From Rhyzopertha dominica (Eukaryota; Arthropoda; Insecta; Coleoptera; Bostrichidae): 64,000 nt of DNA. This document shows positions 12,555-24,600 of the stretch, piece by piece. Numbering within the stretch: position 1 is the stretch's first letter; each line of letters starts with the position of its first letter. The position numbers were made by a program, and so were the translations under genes. The notes beneath the pieces were generated by a model. It was not told the origin of the DNA. It saw only the letters and a program-made list of their open reading frames with translations, and searched no databases. Where the stretch lies: contig QCXZ01000137.1 of assembly GCA_025024175.1 (NCBI GenBank), positions 62,770,911 through 62,834,910 of the forward strand, written 5' to 3'.

Positions 12555-13060
12555 ATCAAGTTTCACATAGTCACTTTGGACATTCAAAAACATCTGGATG
12601 TAGTAATTGCATTTCAGCTCAAATGCAAACTTGTAATTATCCGTCCAATGTTTGTGGACAGCCTACGCATATTCTGCTTTTTAAATAAACCCACAGAAAA
12701 AATCCTAAGAAGTCAAATCTGGCGACTGAGATGCGATTTCCTACAACTTATCCATCTATTGACAAAAACTTCAACCGCTACACCTAGATGTGCCAGTACA
12801 TCTTTTTGCTGGAACCAAGTAGAAAAGAACTCTCTTGGAATATCATTGTCCTGTTCATTCGTAAACACGATGTGTAATATAATTGTATTATACACCGTTT
12901 TCACAAATATGTTAGCTAATATAGGAGAAATTTCTCGGTCTTGTCTCGAAATTCGAGATCGAGACTGGCATTTTTTACATTTTGCCTCGATAATCTCGAT
13001 CTCGAAACCATTTGAGTTATTCACAAAATATACAAACATTTTGTTCGTCATTGATTGCAA
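12555..13060 (-). pseudogene. Tc1/mariner-type transposase relic
   Basis: A minus-strand frame, open for 115 codons (13,060-12,713), contains FSTWFQQKDVLAHLGVAVEV and FVNRWISCRK. This matches the order of the WFQQDGAPPH...RWIGRRG region of IS630/Tc1-mariner (DDE_3-like) transposases, in which the aspartate of the DGAPPH box is catalytic. The D is displaced here (QKD), so the box is damaged. After a stop, the frame continues as DFLRIFSVGLFKKQ, resembling the family's LDFFLWGxLK box. The upstream part (13,010-12,930) is a CTCG-rich low-complexity stretch with a C-x2-C pair (KCKKC) and may be unrelated insertion. The overlapping 170-codon plus-strand frame is taken to be a shadow. Confidence 0.45.
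12930..13010 (-). repeat. CTCG-rich motif cluster (copy 3)
   Basis: Dense CTCGA/TCGAG words, e.g. TCTCGAAATTCGAGATCGAG. On the minus strand it aligns with the cluster at 10,850-10,985. It lies inside the open frame of the transposase relic. Confidence 0.45.
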
Positions 13061-13979
13061 ATAGGTATTTTTTCGAAAGTAGTATTTACATCTAAAAGTT
13101 TATTGTACAGTAAATATAAATCACACTGTTTATTATTATAATAATTTATCATTTATTGCCTTCATTATACAAAAGAAAGAAAACTAAGGCCACAGTTCAG
13201 GTGAACAGAAAGCTGTATCTTCTGCTCTTCCACTCAACCACCTCTAATTGTTGGATCTAACTACATAATAAACATAGAAAATTAATAACTACGTTAATTA
13301 AGAAGGAATCTGAACTCCAATTCCCAGAACAATTATTTACCATATGAATAGATGTCAGATATATTGTTATATAGTATTTTATACTAGTGATATGAATGGT
13401 ATGATTAGACAGTATGGAAATCAAGGAATAATTAGCAAGCAGGTAGTCTCAGTAAACATTTTGTACCTGCGGAAACAAAGAATTGTGCAGATAAAATATA
13501 CGTAAACCTTTGTTTTTATTAATCTATTAGTAAATAGAGAAAATTAAACTTAAATTTCAAAATAATTCAGTTAAAGAAATTTGTAGAATTATATAAATAA
13601 ATTAGTTTCAGTAAAATTTGTAGTGTCATATGCAGGATCGAATCGATAATAAAAACAAAACAATTTATTCAGCATCCATAAAAAATACAATTACAGAAAA
13701 AGCAATCCAAATTTCAAATGAATAAAGTAAATACAAACATATGTATGCAATTTTATAAATAATACTAATCGAAAAATATATTTTTGCTGTGTGCTGAGAG
13801 AAGCATAATCAATTGACCGACCCCAGTCGGATTCTTGATGATCATTAAGCTTCCTCTTTACGTATATTGTTCGAGATATACACAAAATAATTTAAATGGA
13901 ATTGAAGCTTATGAATGTTGTTAACCTCAGCTAGGAAGTCATAACCGATCCAGGGTACACACAAACATGCAACAACTAA
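13061..13979. other. AT-rich stretch, no gene recognised
   Basis: AT-rich with dense stops. No motif, inverted repeat or splice-flanked frame was found. Confidence 0.45.
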
Positions 13980-14740
13980 GCTCTTAAGGTCGAGATCACC
14001 AATACAATTTTATGAAGCGGACTTTCTATAACTTTTTGAAAGAATTGATTTTGTTATAAGTTGATATATACTGGAAAATGAGATTGTGGACTTTGGAAAA
14101 GGTTTATGAAAAAGTACCCAGTTCGGTTCTTAGGAATAATCAAAAGATAAAGAGATCTGACCTACATTAAATGAATGTCATTCCTAAAAGCTAGGCTATG
14201 GACCAGGTACACGGGTAGTCGCCGTTTAATAATATTAAAGCACATACATGCTCAGTGAACAAACCGACATTGATTTATCCACTTATGTAAGTGAGTGTAA
14301 TCTTGTGGTCACCGACTTCCTGTGCCCCAACTCAAAGATCAGCCTGATGCAACTATTTTGTATTTCTTTGCAGTCTCCGTGCTTCATACGTCATCAAACA
14401 TGGGCCATAAACTACATCGCCATAGTTTGTATGTGACAGTACTAAGGATTGACAGTATATCTGCTTAGCTTTTTCGTTTAGTAGGGATTGATTACTGTAG
14501 ATTAATTTCAAACTGCTGTAGGAGTTCTTGATAATGTGATTTACATGTTTTGTGAACCTTAGGTCAGAATCAATGTAGAGTCCCAGTATCCTAGCAAATT
14601 CGACAGTCCCTAAGGTTGTATTATTTATCACAATATCTAATTTCTTATGACTTAACGTAACATTTAGACGTATTTAGCGTCAGACATAAGCCGAATTTGT
14701 AGATAGACACCGGAGTCCTTCATTCTGTATAAAAAGAAGA
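13980..14740 (-). pseudogene. Non-LTR retrotransposon (LINE) reverse transcriptase 3' end, decayed
   Basis: Minus-strand relic of the C-terminal part of a LINE ORF2. The segment 14,631-14,353 is open for 92 codons and contains LGLYIDSDLRFTKHVNHIIK and LVLSHTNYGDVVYGPCL, the typical thumb-region pattern of Jockey/CR1-like elements. Upstream (towards 14,740) weaker similarity to the preceding segment (SHKKLDIVINNTTL) continues. Downstream, after frameshifts, a fragment near 14,350-14,300 (RLIFELGHRK) fits the following LINE region. The 5' side ends against a GAA microsatellite. The element is truncated and inactive, and clade assignment is not possible by eye. Confidence 0.7.
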
Positions 14741-14751
14741 AGAAGAAGAAG
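14734..14751 (+). repeat. (AAG)n microsatellite
   Basis: Six consecutive AAG units at the 5' edge of the LINE relic. Confidence 0.85.
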
Positions 14752-15162
14752 TGCTATGTGATCCTTACTTTGAATTTTATGCGTTACTTTATCGGCACTA
14801 TATTGACAATACAAACTGAATCAATCAACTACCTTTCCAGCTTGTAAAAAGTATAAACCATACCCTGGAAATCAGGCTGAAATTTTGTGAATACCTTCTT
14901 GATTTTGGTCCGCCCCATAACGACAATTACCCCAAATAACATAGTTAAGTTTCAGAGTCAAGGCCATCTANTTTGAGACAAATTCTACTTAAATTTTCGA
15001 CACTCTATACAGCTACGCAAATATTTGAGTTTTATTAGATTCCTTACGGTTCCTTAACTGAAGAATAAACTTTCCTGATCGTTAATATCAGGCTACGATC
15101 TAAAATTAACCCCAAGGCGTAGGTGCAACCCAACACAATTATTATGATCTATTATTGCAGGA

Positions 15163-15597
15163 TTGTTTTCCTTTCGGGCAGTGAGTGATGTTGCTGTATC
15201 GCTGCCATTACTGAATGCAGGTCGATTCAGCAAACACTTGCAAATAAACAAGCCGATAATTGCCGGTGAGCTGAGGATTTCAGTCGGAATATTACCGGCG
15301 GAGGGAAGATCGATTGCCAACAAAAGTTTGGGTTGGCCTTACTCAAGTATCTGTTCAAAGCAAGTGGTGTCATCGAGGATGTCCCAAATGGGGTATCGAA
15401 AATGTTTATATTTCCTTACGTTGACAGGAGTGAAATATATCTCTGTCGAATGGCTGCATATGCGTAGGCGTATTTTAAAGAAGTTGCTGAATTGGGTCAG
15501 GAGCATGATACACCCAAAGATAGGGGAATTTGAAGGAAAGCCAAGTCGAGCTTGGATTGGAACAAGCCCGTATGCTTATCTAACTAGACATCAATAG
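15163..15597 (+). CDS. Unidentified 144-codon open frame
   Basis: A plus-strand frame uninterrupted for 144 codons, in a segment of moderate G+C. This is longer than chance typically gives at this base composition, but only marginally so across the whole window. Its nominal first codon is not an ATG in good context (the frame opens from TTG/ATG-like codons), and no strong splice sites were identified. The product would be basic and without an obvious signal peptide, membrane segment or known motif. A 76-codon minus-strand frame overlaps its 5' part. It may be a host exon, a decayed element gene or chance; I cannot decide. Confidence 0.2.
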   Translation: MFSFRAVSDVAVSLPLLNAGRFSKHLQINKPIIAGELRISVGILPAEGRSIANKSLGWPYSSICSKQVVSSRMSQMGYRKCLYFLTLTGVKYISVEWLHMRRRILKKLLNWVRSMIHPKIGEFEGKPSRAWIGTSPYAYLTRHQ

Positions 15598-15789
15598 CTC
15601 CCCGTATGTAGGTATAAATCATGCAGAAAAAAGAGTGAAGCTTTCTTCATAACGTCGTAATGTAAAATCAATAACTTATTTCCTCGACCAACTAAGAAAT
15701 TCTTTTTTAGGACTCAATGCGTAAGCCAAAATTCATTTTAACCGATTTGCATGTAGTTAAGCTCATATTCGACTTCGACGGAAGTAAAA

Positions 15790-16060
15790 TCAGCGCCTTT
15801 GCACGCATAGCATGTTTTTCTCCATCCATCAAGGGCTGACCGAGGAGCCCTGTCAGGTCTGGTGAGCCAGTCTCGTTAATCTAATTAGCACCTTTCGTCG
15901 CCCTCACCCACCCCGAAATTTCCTTTATGATTTTCTAATGGGAATGCGCTCCACGGAAGGTGAATGAAGTCCGTCTTTGTGCCTCTACGGTATATATATT
16001 CTAAACATAAACAACGTACGCTGTGTACCTACTTTAAGACGTGATTGGTAATGAGTTTTA
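15790..16060. promoter_or_regulatory. GC-richer non-coding block, candidate regulatory element
   Basis: High-complexity block with CTCGTTAATCTAATTAGC at about 15,872, i.e. two homeodomain-type cores a few bases apart, within GC-rich flanks and without a usable frame. Candidate conserved enhancer by appearance. Confidence 0.3.
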
Positions 16061-18419
16061 GAAATTAATTAACTTGTTGTTACTGATAATACTTGTTAGC
16101 AAAAAGAATTTTATTCTTTTTCGTTTCTTTTTCTTCATGTAGACAATTTGTCTATGCTTATAAACATGCAAAATTTTATATTTTATAATTATTTTCTTTT
16201 TATAATTCGCAACAAATTTACCAACAAACGCTTTAATACATGCACAAATATATAAATCGGCATGGAAACGAAATGTACGCTNATAGTATCCCTTGGAGAC
16301 ATTTTTAGAGAGTTTCAAGTCCACAGAGCCCTATTCTGTTTTTTTTTCTACCAAACAATTGCTTTTTTTTCAGAAGTAATGGAATCAATTAAGTTTATTT
16401 TCAAAATTTTTTGTACATACCATTTATTTATTTTATTGTGTACCTTGTTTTGAAAACTTTCTTTCATCCATTTATACTATTAGGAATTTTCAGGTCCCGA
16501 AATAAATCCTTTATTGCCCGTAAAATGTAAAAAAATTGGCCATGTGCGAAATTGAACCTGTATCTAACCTGCCCTGACCTGACTGGATTGAATACGAAAA
16601 GTGAAATAAGCTGTTCGAGTCTATTTCAAAATTTCTCTTTGCTTTCTGAAAAATATGTTTAATTTGGTAGTCCTATTTTTAAAAGTCGCAATAAAATTTT
16701 CCGCAATAAAGTCTTCGAACAAGCGTAACATAGATAAATGAGAAAAGAAGGTTTTGTTGCAGACCAGTATAATATTGTCGACGACGTTCAGTTGCTTGGT
16801 TTAATAAATTAATGGTTTAAGAAAATGTTTGTTTCGTAATTTGCTAGAGATTTTCTTTCGTCATGTAATAGTACCTATAAAGCACAAAAATGTTGTCCCA
16901 ACGAAAGAAGATAAGCAAGCTTGACCTTAAGCATAAATAGTATTCATACCAACCACATTTTCTATAAAATAGTTCCTATATATTTAAAAGATATGTAAAT
17001 AATTTTAATTAGACAACAGTTCAACCTGGTATTTGCGTAAAACTTGCGTTTTCAGTTATCAAAAAGAAATTGCTTTTAAGTGGTGGTTCTCCATCTTTTG
17101 ATGTATTTAGTCACTTAACGTGTAAACAGCTTTTCAGAGAAACAGAGGAAATAAACNGTTGAGAAGGTACAAGTCTTTTGTATTTGAGTCCAGTGTACTT
17201 TTAAGTGAGCATTNTGACAATTTATAAATCTTCCCTTAAGGCTATATTTAACTATTTTGCTAATCTATAAGAAGAAAAGATTATGTAAGAAATAATAACA
17301 GTATTGATTATCTTAGAGTTGGATAAAACCGTCTTTATCTGCTTTAGAACAAATGAAGATCATTTTTGACATGAATAATGCTATAAAGTAATTTGTTTAT
17401 ATTAGAACAAAAATAATCTTACTGTTCATTTGTGATGTAATGTTGCCTATAAATTTTTTAAATATTAAACCTATGCATAATGTGTCATTTTTTGTTCTGA
17501 TTTAGTACGCTTAAAAACAGTAATACCTGGGGATTGCCATAAACAACACAATTCGTTGAAGCATAAAGACTGTACTTTCATCGTGTCTAAACTAAACTAT
17601 TCATTCACAAAATATGGCTTTTTAATTTCAAGGCCAAAGTTTTCTGTAATTGTTTGGCAGTCAACAGCTAGTAACTACATAAGTATTGCTTACCTGAAAG
17701 ACTAACTGTGATATATATCGGATAAGCGGGAAGGTTTTTTTAAATCTGTAACAGTGGATATTTAAGACAATTTGAAAAATCAGAAAATTTATATATTACA
17801 ACAAATTTTTCTTTAACTAATAACATGTTATAAAACTGAAAAATATAGTAATTGACCAAAGTTGATTTTAATCAGTTTGTTTTTAACATTTGCTAGCTCT
17901 TATTAGTCACTTGTCCAGATTATATCCAAAATTAAAGCTATCTGTTTGAACATGGGCAGTATATTATCATTTGGGGTTAGTGAATGAAGGTAGTTTGACC
18001 AATTGTACATGTTTTGTACCTCTTAGTACTATGACTAAGTATTAGACATTATATGCTTATTATTATACGATAGATCAGATGTACAATTATGTCTTTAGCG
18101 TAGCCATGTTTTGTGTCTTGCCTATTGACAGCTAAACGATAATTGATTATTTTGTCCCTCCTTTGTGTCAGTTACCTACTGATAGTGCGGGCAAACTACA
18201 AATTAATTAATGAAATATTTATTGTCGACCAGCGTGTTAGATTTTTGTTTTCTGAAAAAAAAATAAAAAAATACATTATAGTTAAGGTGCAATTATACTG
18301 GTAGCGTCAAGAATACGTTCTTGATTGCAGCTTCTTTATATAGCGAATGCCAAACGAAACTGAATTATACAGAAACAAATAACTCCAATCCTCAGACACA
18401 ACATTAGCATTTTTCTAAT
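16061..18419. other. Long AT-rich stretch, no gene recognised
   Basis: About 2.4 kb of very AT-rich DNA with dense stops. Isolated N bases occur near 16,282, 17,157 and 17,213. I see no coding motif, terminal repeat or tandem array. Confidence 0.5.
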
Positions 18420-18960
18420 TCTGCTCATTAGCTAGTCGTCTTTGATCAAAGCGCAGCATCCAGCATAATAACGTGGTCGCATACATAATGCATTCTTTAA
18501 TCCCTACCCCTCTTGAGCGTCATTAAACGCTGCATTCATCACTTTAGGCAGCTTTGCTCTCTCCGCAGTTCCGCAATCTTAACTCACATGTCGCTCCTAC
18601 TAATTAAGTTGCAATTAGGTGATTCAGTTTTAATTGCTAGCCCCCATTTTACGGTAAGTTAGAGCGGCCGTGGGAAGCCGTGATTTCGGTGCCTTGTCTG
18701 CAGTTTTTGTCGAACGTCTCGTTCGCACGGAACGGTAAATTTTTAAGACACGCCCTCAGCATTTTATTCAAATTGCACTCATGTTTATTTTATACACTAT
18801 CTGGATTAACGAGGCACCACATGGAACGTTTTGCGCGGATTAGCAGCAGATTTATCCTGGCAGTTATTAGGGGCACTTAAAATGCGAAATTAATTCTCGC
18901 GCATTTGCTGCTTAATCCTTCTTTAGTACATGCTCATATGACTTGAACCTGGACTAAAGC
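18420..18960. promoter_or_regulatory. GC-richer non-coding block, candidate regulatory element
   Basis: A 540-bp high-complexity island. It contains CTACTAATTAAGTTGCAATT near 18,597 and TTTTAATTGCTAGCCCCC near 18,630, a cluster of TAATTA/CAATTA cores typical of homeodomain-bound enhancers. A 66-codon frame at 18,680-18,880 has no domain and overlaps it. Regulatory role inferred only. Confidence 0.3.
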
Positions 18961-19019
18961 CAAATTTTTTCGTCACCTCGGGTTCCAAACGTGATAGTCA
19001 ACTACTGAGCGTATAACGC

Positions 19020-19370
19020 ATGTTCAGGGCGAAGCTTTTCACACTTTTATTTACGAACTATGGCGCTTCAAGTATTTCTGTGCCAGCAGATGTTGTGAAC
19101 GGCTCAACATTGCTTGATATAGTTTTCCTTCATTCTCCTTATCACTACAAATTTGTATCGTTTCGTAATTACGAAATGCCCTCTACAACCTTTCATTTCA
19201 TTGATATACTCCACGAGTATAGTTTCATTCTTGTTTATTTCAATATTAACTTGCCAAATTCAGATCAAGAAAACTTCTATAGTATTTCCAAAACCACGCT
19301 GTTTCTTCCGAGTTTCTGCCTGTTTTCTATCTATGCAAATGCTGTCCAAAGCATGCCATTTATTTAAACA
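19020..19370 (+). pseudogene. Possible LINE endonuclease-domain fragment
   Basis: A 115-codon frame containing VVNGSTLLDIVFLHSPYHYK. In APE-type endonucleases of Jockey/CR1-like retrotransposons a motif of the form T-x-x-GSTLDLVF follows the GDFN box, and this stretch resembles it. No upstream GDFN box or downstream SDH box can be found, and a second open frame overlaps. The identification is therefore tentative. Confidence 0.27.
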
Positions 19371-19497
19371 TTACTTTGTAATAACGTTCTTGCTGCTTTT
19401 GTCATTGTCCCATTTTCCTTTTGTACACGTCTATTCTATTGAGATGTATTATAGATTTTCTGCAACATCAGTTATATAACCTGGTGTCTGTTTTTAA

Positions 19498-19899
19498 CAC
19501 TGATCTCTAAATAACTGGATGTCGCTTACATACCAAAATGCATGTAAATTATTTGTGATAGATTTAAGCCACTTTAGCGCCTAGCCGCTGGTCCTTGTAC
19601 TAAAATTTTGACAAAGGTCGCCTTCTGCGGTAAATATAACGTTAATGATTGACGATTAAAATCGTGAACTCATCATCTGTCTGCAGATTTCCAAAAGATG
19701 ATAGTTGTAGTGTTTGAGTAAGAAACATGTACCGTACACACTGGATGTTACGTTTACTCATAACCATATTATATAGTTAAGGATCTAACCTAAAATTTGA
19801 ACGCGCCATTAAATTTATAGTACGAGTACCAGCGGCATGGTAGCTACTTATCACAGTTTTGAATGACTTATGCGACATCCAGTTATTTAGAGATCAATG
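19498..19899. mobile_element. hAT-type miniature inverted-repeat element
   Basis: A 402-bp non-coding element bounded by inverted repeats of 28 bp with one mismatch. The left end begins CACTGATCTCTAAATAACTG and the right end reads, on the minus strand, CATTGATCTCTAAATAACTG; both continue GATGTCGC. The element is flanked by a perfect 8-bp direct repeat, GTTTTTAA, at 19,490-19,497 and 19,900-19,907. An 8-bp target duplication with CA-starting short terminal repeats is the signature of the hAT superfamily. No transposase frame lies inside, so it must have been mobilised in trans. The intact duplication suggests it is not ancient. Confidence 0.82.
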
Positions 19900-20264
19900 G
19901 TTTTTAAACTTTTACGTTGTTTCCCGTTTGAGTCTTTAGTAGACTTAGGAAAATTTGTATTCTTAGTTCTGTTTCTGATTTGTGTTTTAGAAATTGCACA
20001 AATTTGTAGTTAAAAAAATCATTTATTAAAAGCAAACATCACCTACCAATAGAGTTCACTTCAGCGCAAATTAACATTAATTAGTTGGTCTATCCGTCAA
20101 ACTTTTGCGTCACTGTAAAAAAACAAATGGTTATCAAAATGTTTCATCATTTTTGAGTGGAATGGTATGTAAGCCTAAATTTTTTTCTTTCCAATTACTG
20201 GAACTTTATTCATTTATTTGCGTACAACATCCAACAGACTAAGCCAATCGTAGGGTGAGCGAAA

Positions 20265-20651
20265 TATATTATAAAACAAACTCCTCCGCCGCGTCTCTCT
20301 GTGTGTATGTTCGTGATAAACTCAAAAACTACTGAACGAAATTTCATGCGGTTTTCACCAATAGATAGAGTGATTCATGAGGAAGGCTTAAATATTTAAT
20401 TTGTCAAGGTTTTGTCAAGGTAAATAAATTCAAGCGGGTTTCTCACACTGATGACGGGACTCGCGTGATACGATCACCCCCGCGCAGCGTCGCGCCTACT
20501 GCTTCTATATAAGCCTTATTATCGCTCGTCTCGGCACGCGAGTACCTACTTCTATAAAAGACTTTTGGAGTGAATGGAGCTGAAGGCTGGAAGGTATTTG
20601 TGTGTTGTTTGTATGCTCTACTACCCGGCCAAAGCCGGTGTGGGTGGCTAG
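20265..20651 (+). mobile_element. Helitron 3' terminal fragment
   Basis: The segment ends in a short GC-rich hairpin (CCGGC-CAAA-GCCGG at about 20,625) followed after a few bases by CTAG (20,648-20,651) and then T. This is the hairpin-plus-CTRR terminus that defines Helitrons, which insert between A and T. Upstream, sequence such as ACTCAAAAACTACTGAACG and TGCGGTTTTCACCAATAGAT matches my memory of a widespread insect Helitron 3' region. The Rep/helicase gene is absent and the 5' TC terminus was not located, so this is a truncated or non-autonomous copy. It abuts a LINE relic immediately downstream. Confidence 0.62.
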
Positions 20652-20699
20652 TAATAAATATTACAGAAAAAAAATACGTTACATGAGCAGGACATATAC

Positions 20700-21620
20700 A
20701 GTTGAGAATTTAACTAATATTACAAGAGAAAATATATAATTTACAAACAAAATTATAACTGTTGCACACAGAGTACATAAGACAAAACTTATGTATGCTA
20801 GTACGAGCACTGAGTAAATAGGCAATCATCGCTGCCACTTCCCAGTCCCTGAACTCAAAGGACAATAAATTTAGTATTGACGTATAATTCATCCTCACAG
20901 AAATTAGTTTGTACAAAAACAGCTTTCTTCTGGTAGATAAGTCTGCGTACCATACCTCTGGAGCAATACATTTTGAGGCTAATCTGTAAATGAATATCAT
21001 CAACATTCGACAGGAGCGAGCAATACAATCACCAATATGGAAGTTAAAATTCAGACTTACGTCGAAAATTATTCTGAAATCCCTTACCCTTATAGTTTTA
21101 GACCGAGGCAACTTCTTGTCACCTATGTAATCATCTAATAATCTAAACTACTAGACGATGGACCTTAAAATATGAAAATGCAAAACATTTTCCCACGTTC
21201 ATAGGCAATTTATTTACAAAGCACTCATATTCAACGTTATATCGTTAATATATATGATGAAGAGTAAGGACCTCAAAACACAGCGTTGGAGTACTCCAGG
21301 AAAAGTTGAACTGCGGTATTCGACATATTGCATCCTTCATACTGAGTAAAATTAGAAGCGAGGGGATAGTCAAAAATCGGAAAGCTTGAGCAACAATGCA
21401 TTATGATCAAGGCGTGTAAATGTCGTCAACCTGCCCGCCCAAATCAAACCATTTTGAGGTAAAGTTCGTGGCGTATACTAAATTACCAAGGATGAAACCA
21501 TGCAGATGATCTGAGATCTAATAACTACTTCGGCAAAATTAGACATAATTGTGACAGGACGATAATTTTCGATCGTTGCTTTATCCCCTTTTATGAATAC
21601 TGGTTATCTCCTAAATAATC
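20700..21620 (-). pseudogene. Non-LTR retrotransposon (LINE) reverse transcriptase, decayed
   Basis: Minus-strand RT relic with landmarks in order. GDKATIENYRPVTIMSNFAE lies near 21,585-21,530 (the family's NYRPISxLS block). PGVLQRCVLRSLLFIIYIND lies near 21,300-21,240, equivalent to SGVPQGSxLGPLLFxxYIND. The thumb region follows from 21,111 as a 133-codon open segment including RVRDFRIIFDVSLNFNFHI. The YADD catalytic box is not recognisable. Several stops and frame changes separate the pieces. Its 3' end stops about 50 bp from the Helitron terminus. Confidence 0.75.
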
Positions 21621-24600
21621 CCTTCTTCGTTGCAAGTTAATTACATCACTCCTCACATTAATTTTTGGGAAGGGATGGCTGGATAGGTGGACCAAGCATG
21701 TGCAAGAATTAAAAACAAAAGCCTATCCTTGTCTGCATGCCGTCGAAAGCTTTTTCGTATTGGACTGTTGTACTCGTGTTAATATGAATTTCTATTTTTA
21801 CTTTGTCCCATTATGTTGGCTTTGCTAGTTTTCGCCATTGTGATATTAGTGTGTATAAGTGACCTATTAAAGTTCCTTTAATATTTAATAGTCCTTCGAG
21901 TTTTTGTTTGCTCTTGAAACAAATTAAAGGATCATTTGACAACGGCACTAAAATTTTATTTTCTCACTCAATACTTTCCCTAATTGTTTCAGGCTCTCTC
22001 TTATTTTTCAAGTTGTAGTACAAGGTGTTTCACGAGCTCGACGAAACTGCAAATGAAACCTATGATACATTTTCAAGGCCAATGAGGAAATTTTATTTAC
22101 TGTATTATTTAAAATGTAAGTTGGGAAGCCACGACGGCTATGCTGTCAGTCTCAGTTACCTAGTATTTTAATTTATGGTGAATACAATAAAAATAATTCT
22201 GCTGCCCGGTTTTATAGGCAACGTTCTCCAAATAGGAGAACTCCTGCCGACAAAGGCTAGGAGTTACACTGTCTTTCCTTCTAGTCTTTTAAATGTGGGG
22301 TAAAGTAAATTATACTTTATGCATTGCAATTGATATTATCATTATAATTTATAGAGTAGCAACAGCTAACTTTATTCCTGGTTACAGTTACTAATCGTCC
22401 CAATGACTGGATATATCCAGATTTTTCCATCGAAAGCTTTTAGCCCTCGGTGGTTACAAAACCGCTATAAAACGCAAGCCAAAACTTATAATCAATATTC
22501 AGCGTGACACACTATGTTTAGCGGCGCACCAATCGGGTCCTTTTTTGTCTCCCAATTCTCCTCGGGATATTGGCAGCAGTTTTATAGTGACGCCGTAAAA
22601 GTCTCCTATTACGGCGCGTTCATTCAAAATGGAACGTGTACAGCAGAATGGCGGCCGCAGATGATAAAAACGTGATGTAGATAGTTCACTAATGCTCATG
22701 TGATCGATTATTCAGTCAGGAATGTGTGGGTGATGAACGTGCTGTCTCACCACGTAATCGGACACTTAAATGGTGATTTTTTTTAGATTCTCTTGAGCAA
22801 TTATATTGTTTAACAAACTAAAGACTAGCGAAACTAAAAGAGCTTATTTATGATGAAGAAGTTGTAAAATGAGCTGAAAACCATAAGCACATAATATCAT
22901 TTGTGCACTATATTGAGGTTCCAAAGTTACTGAAATGTTTCTGTTTCCGTACTTTTTGAAATGTAGTGACAAAGTTTACTAATAAATTTCCACTAATTAT
23001 TATCGATTTGGTAAAACTTCTTCCACTACTGTGCGTTCGTGGTGTCCAGCAGGTGCACACACAGAAGCTTTGGTAATTACACGTTCGCGTTATAACCACA
23101 TAGTTAAGGGGAATACATGGTTTAATCCAGAGCTGAATTAAAGTTAATTGAAAACAGTGGAATGGAATAAATTAAGTTAATTACGTGGCGAAAAAAGAAA
23201 AACAATAACCCCGCCGTAACCGTGATGAATAGAAAAAAGGGGCGCGCCCGTTTCAGTAATTTAGTTTCAATTCAATCTACATCTCTCCCGCGGTCTCGTT
23301 GTGTAATATGGGACAGTTTCAGACTGGCTTTAATTTTTTACGTATATTCCCTACACGTTTGATACACAAATTTTACGTCGTATCGCTTGCAGTACAGTAT
23401 TATAACAATTCTTTTGAGTATGCTTTAGATGAGAAGGTAATTATTTTAATTAATAAATTAGATATTAACCAGAACAACATATTTTTCTTTTATTTTTTTT
23501 CCAGAAGTTGCATATTATATATCTTTTTAATGTCAAGTTGAACTTTAATTCTATAAGCGTTTTTAGGTCCAAGATATTTGTGAATTTGAACAAGTGTTTA
23601 GTTCCAGGGAGATTATTTTGATAAATCGGTTTCCTAATATTCACTTTATCCTGGTAATTAAATGTAATTCAAACACCGTAATTACATTTTAAGAATTTGA
23701 TGTTGATTTTTAATACTTCAATTATGTAATATTTTGTAAACTTCGTGGTGGCAAACGTTACTTAGTTGTTTTGTATTGATAGGATGTTTAACTTTTGTAT
23801 TTGATATACTTCCAAAGTTAACCTTTGTTATACTTTTTCCCGATATTTAAAATGTTTCATCCCAACACAACGGATTGTTATGTTGTGTAACATTTGTTGT
23901 GAGAGCACCTACATCTGTATCCGTTTTTGTCTACTTCACCTCTGAGCAAACTATTTTAAATTTTTACTTATTGGGAAGTTTATCCTGTTTATGTGCTATC
24001 ATCTTTCACATTTTTCATACTTTTTAACTTTAACTTGCTTGTTATAACGCGTGGGACAAGACGGACTCTCGATGGAAGAAGGAAAATAATATTCCTGTAT
24101 TCCTAAATCCCGCTTTGCATATTTTTACACTCTCTGAGCAAAAACTTGTTATTAATTGCATTGGTACTTATTGCAATATTAATAAGTGACCAAATTTTTT
24201 GTGATACATTAACTCTTACGTCTTGTATCTCTTATACTTTATGGCAAAACTTTCTTTTTTTATTATCTTACCTTATGTGGGTAATTTTTAGATAAATATT
24301 GATAGAGGAATATAGAATTTTATTAGCTAGACCCTCTCAATGTTTGTTTTGTACGTTTTTTACCTCTTTTTGGGCGTGATATTATTTCCATTCTATATAT
24401 AATCTGTTCATCTGATATAGTGTTCTGACAAAAAAATTATACATTTACCGAATGCTGGCAGTTTTTGGTACCGGTCTATTAGGATGCTTTTGTGCATGTC
24501 TTACGATTATAGTGTTTAAAGAAGGTACTCTCCATCAGCCTCTCTTTCTATAATAAAATTTATTATACGCTGATTGAATAAATTTAAAGTAACTAAACAA

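Noticed and set aside
12552..13064. 170-codon plus-strand open frame
   Set aside because: The minus strand of the same segment carries transposase-like motifs; the plus frame shows no domain and is treated as its shadow.
22020..22060. AAGGTGTTTCACGAGCTC, resembling a Tc1/mariner terminal repeat
   Set aside because: No matching inverted end found within several kilobases.
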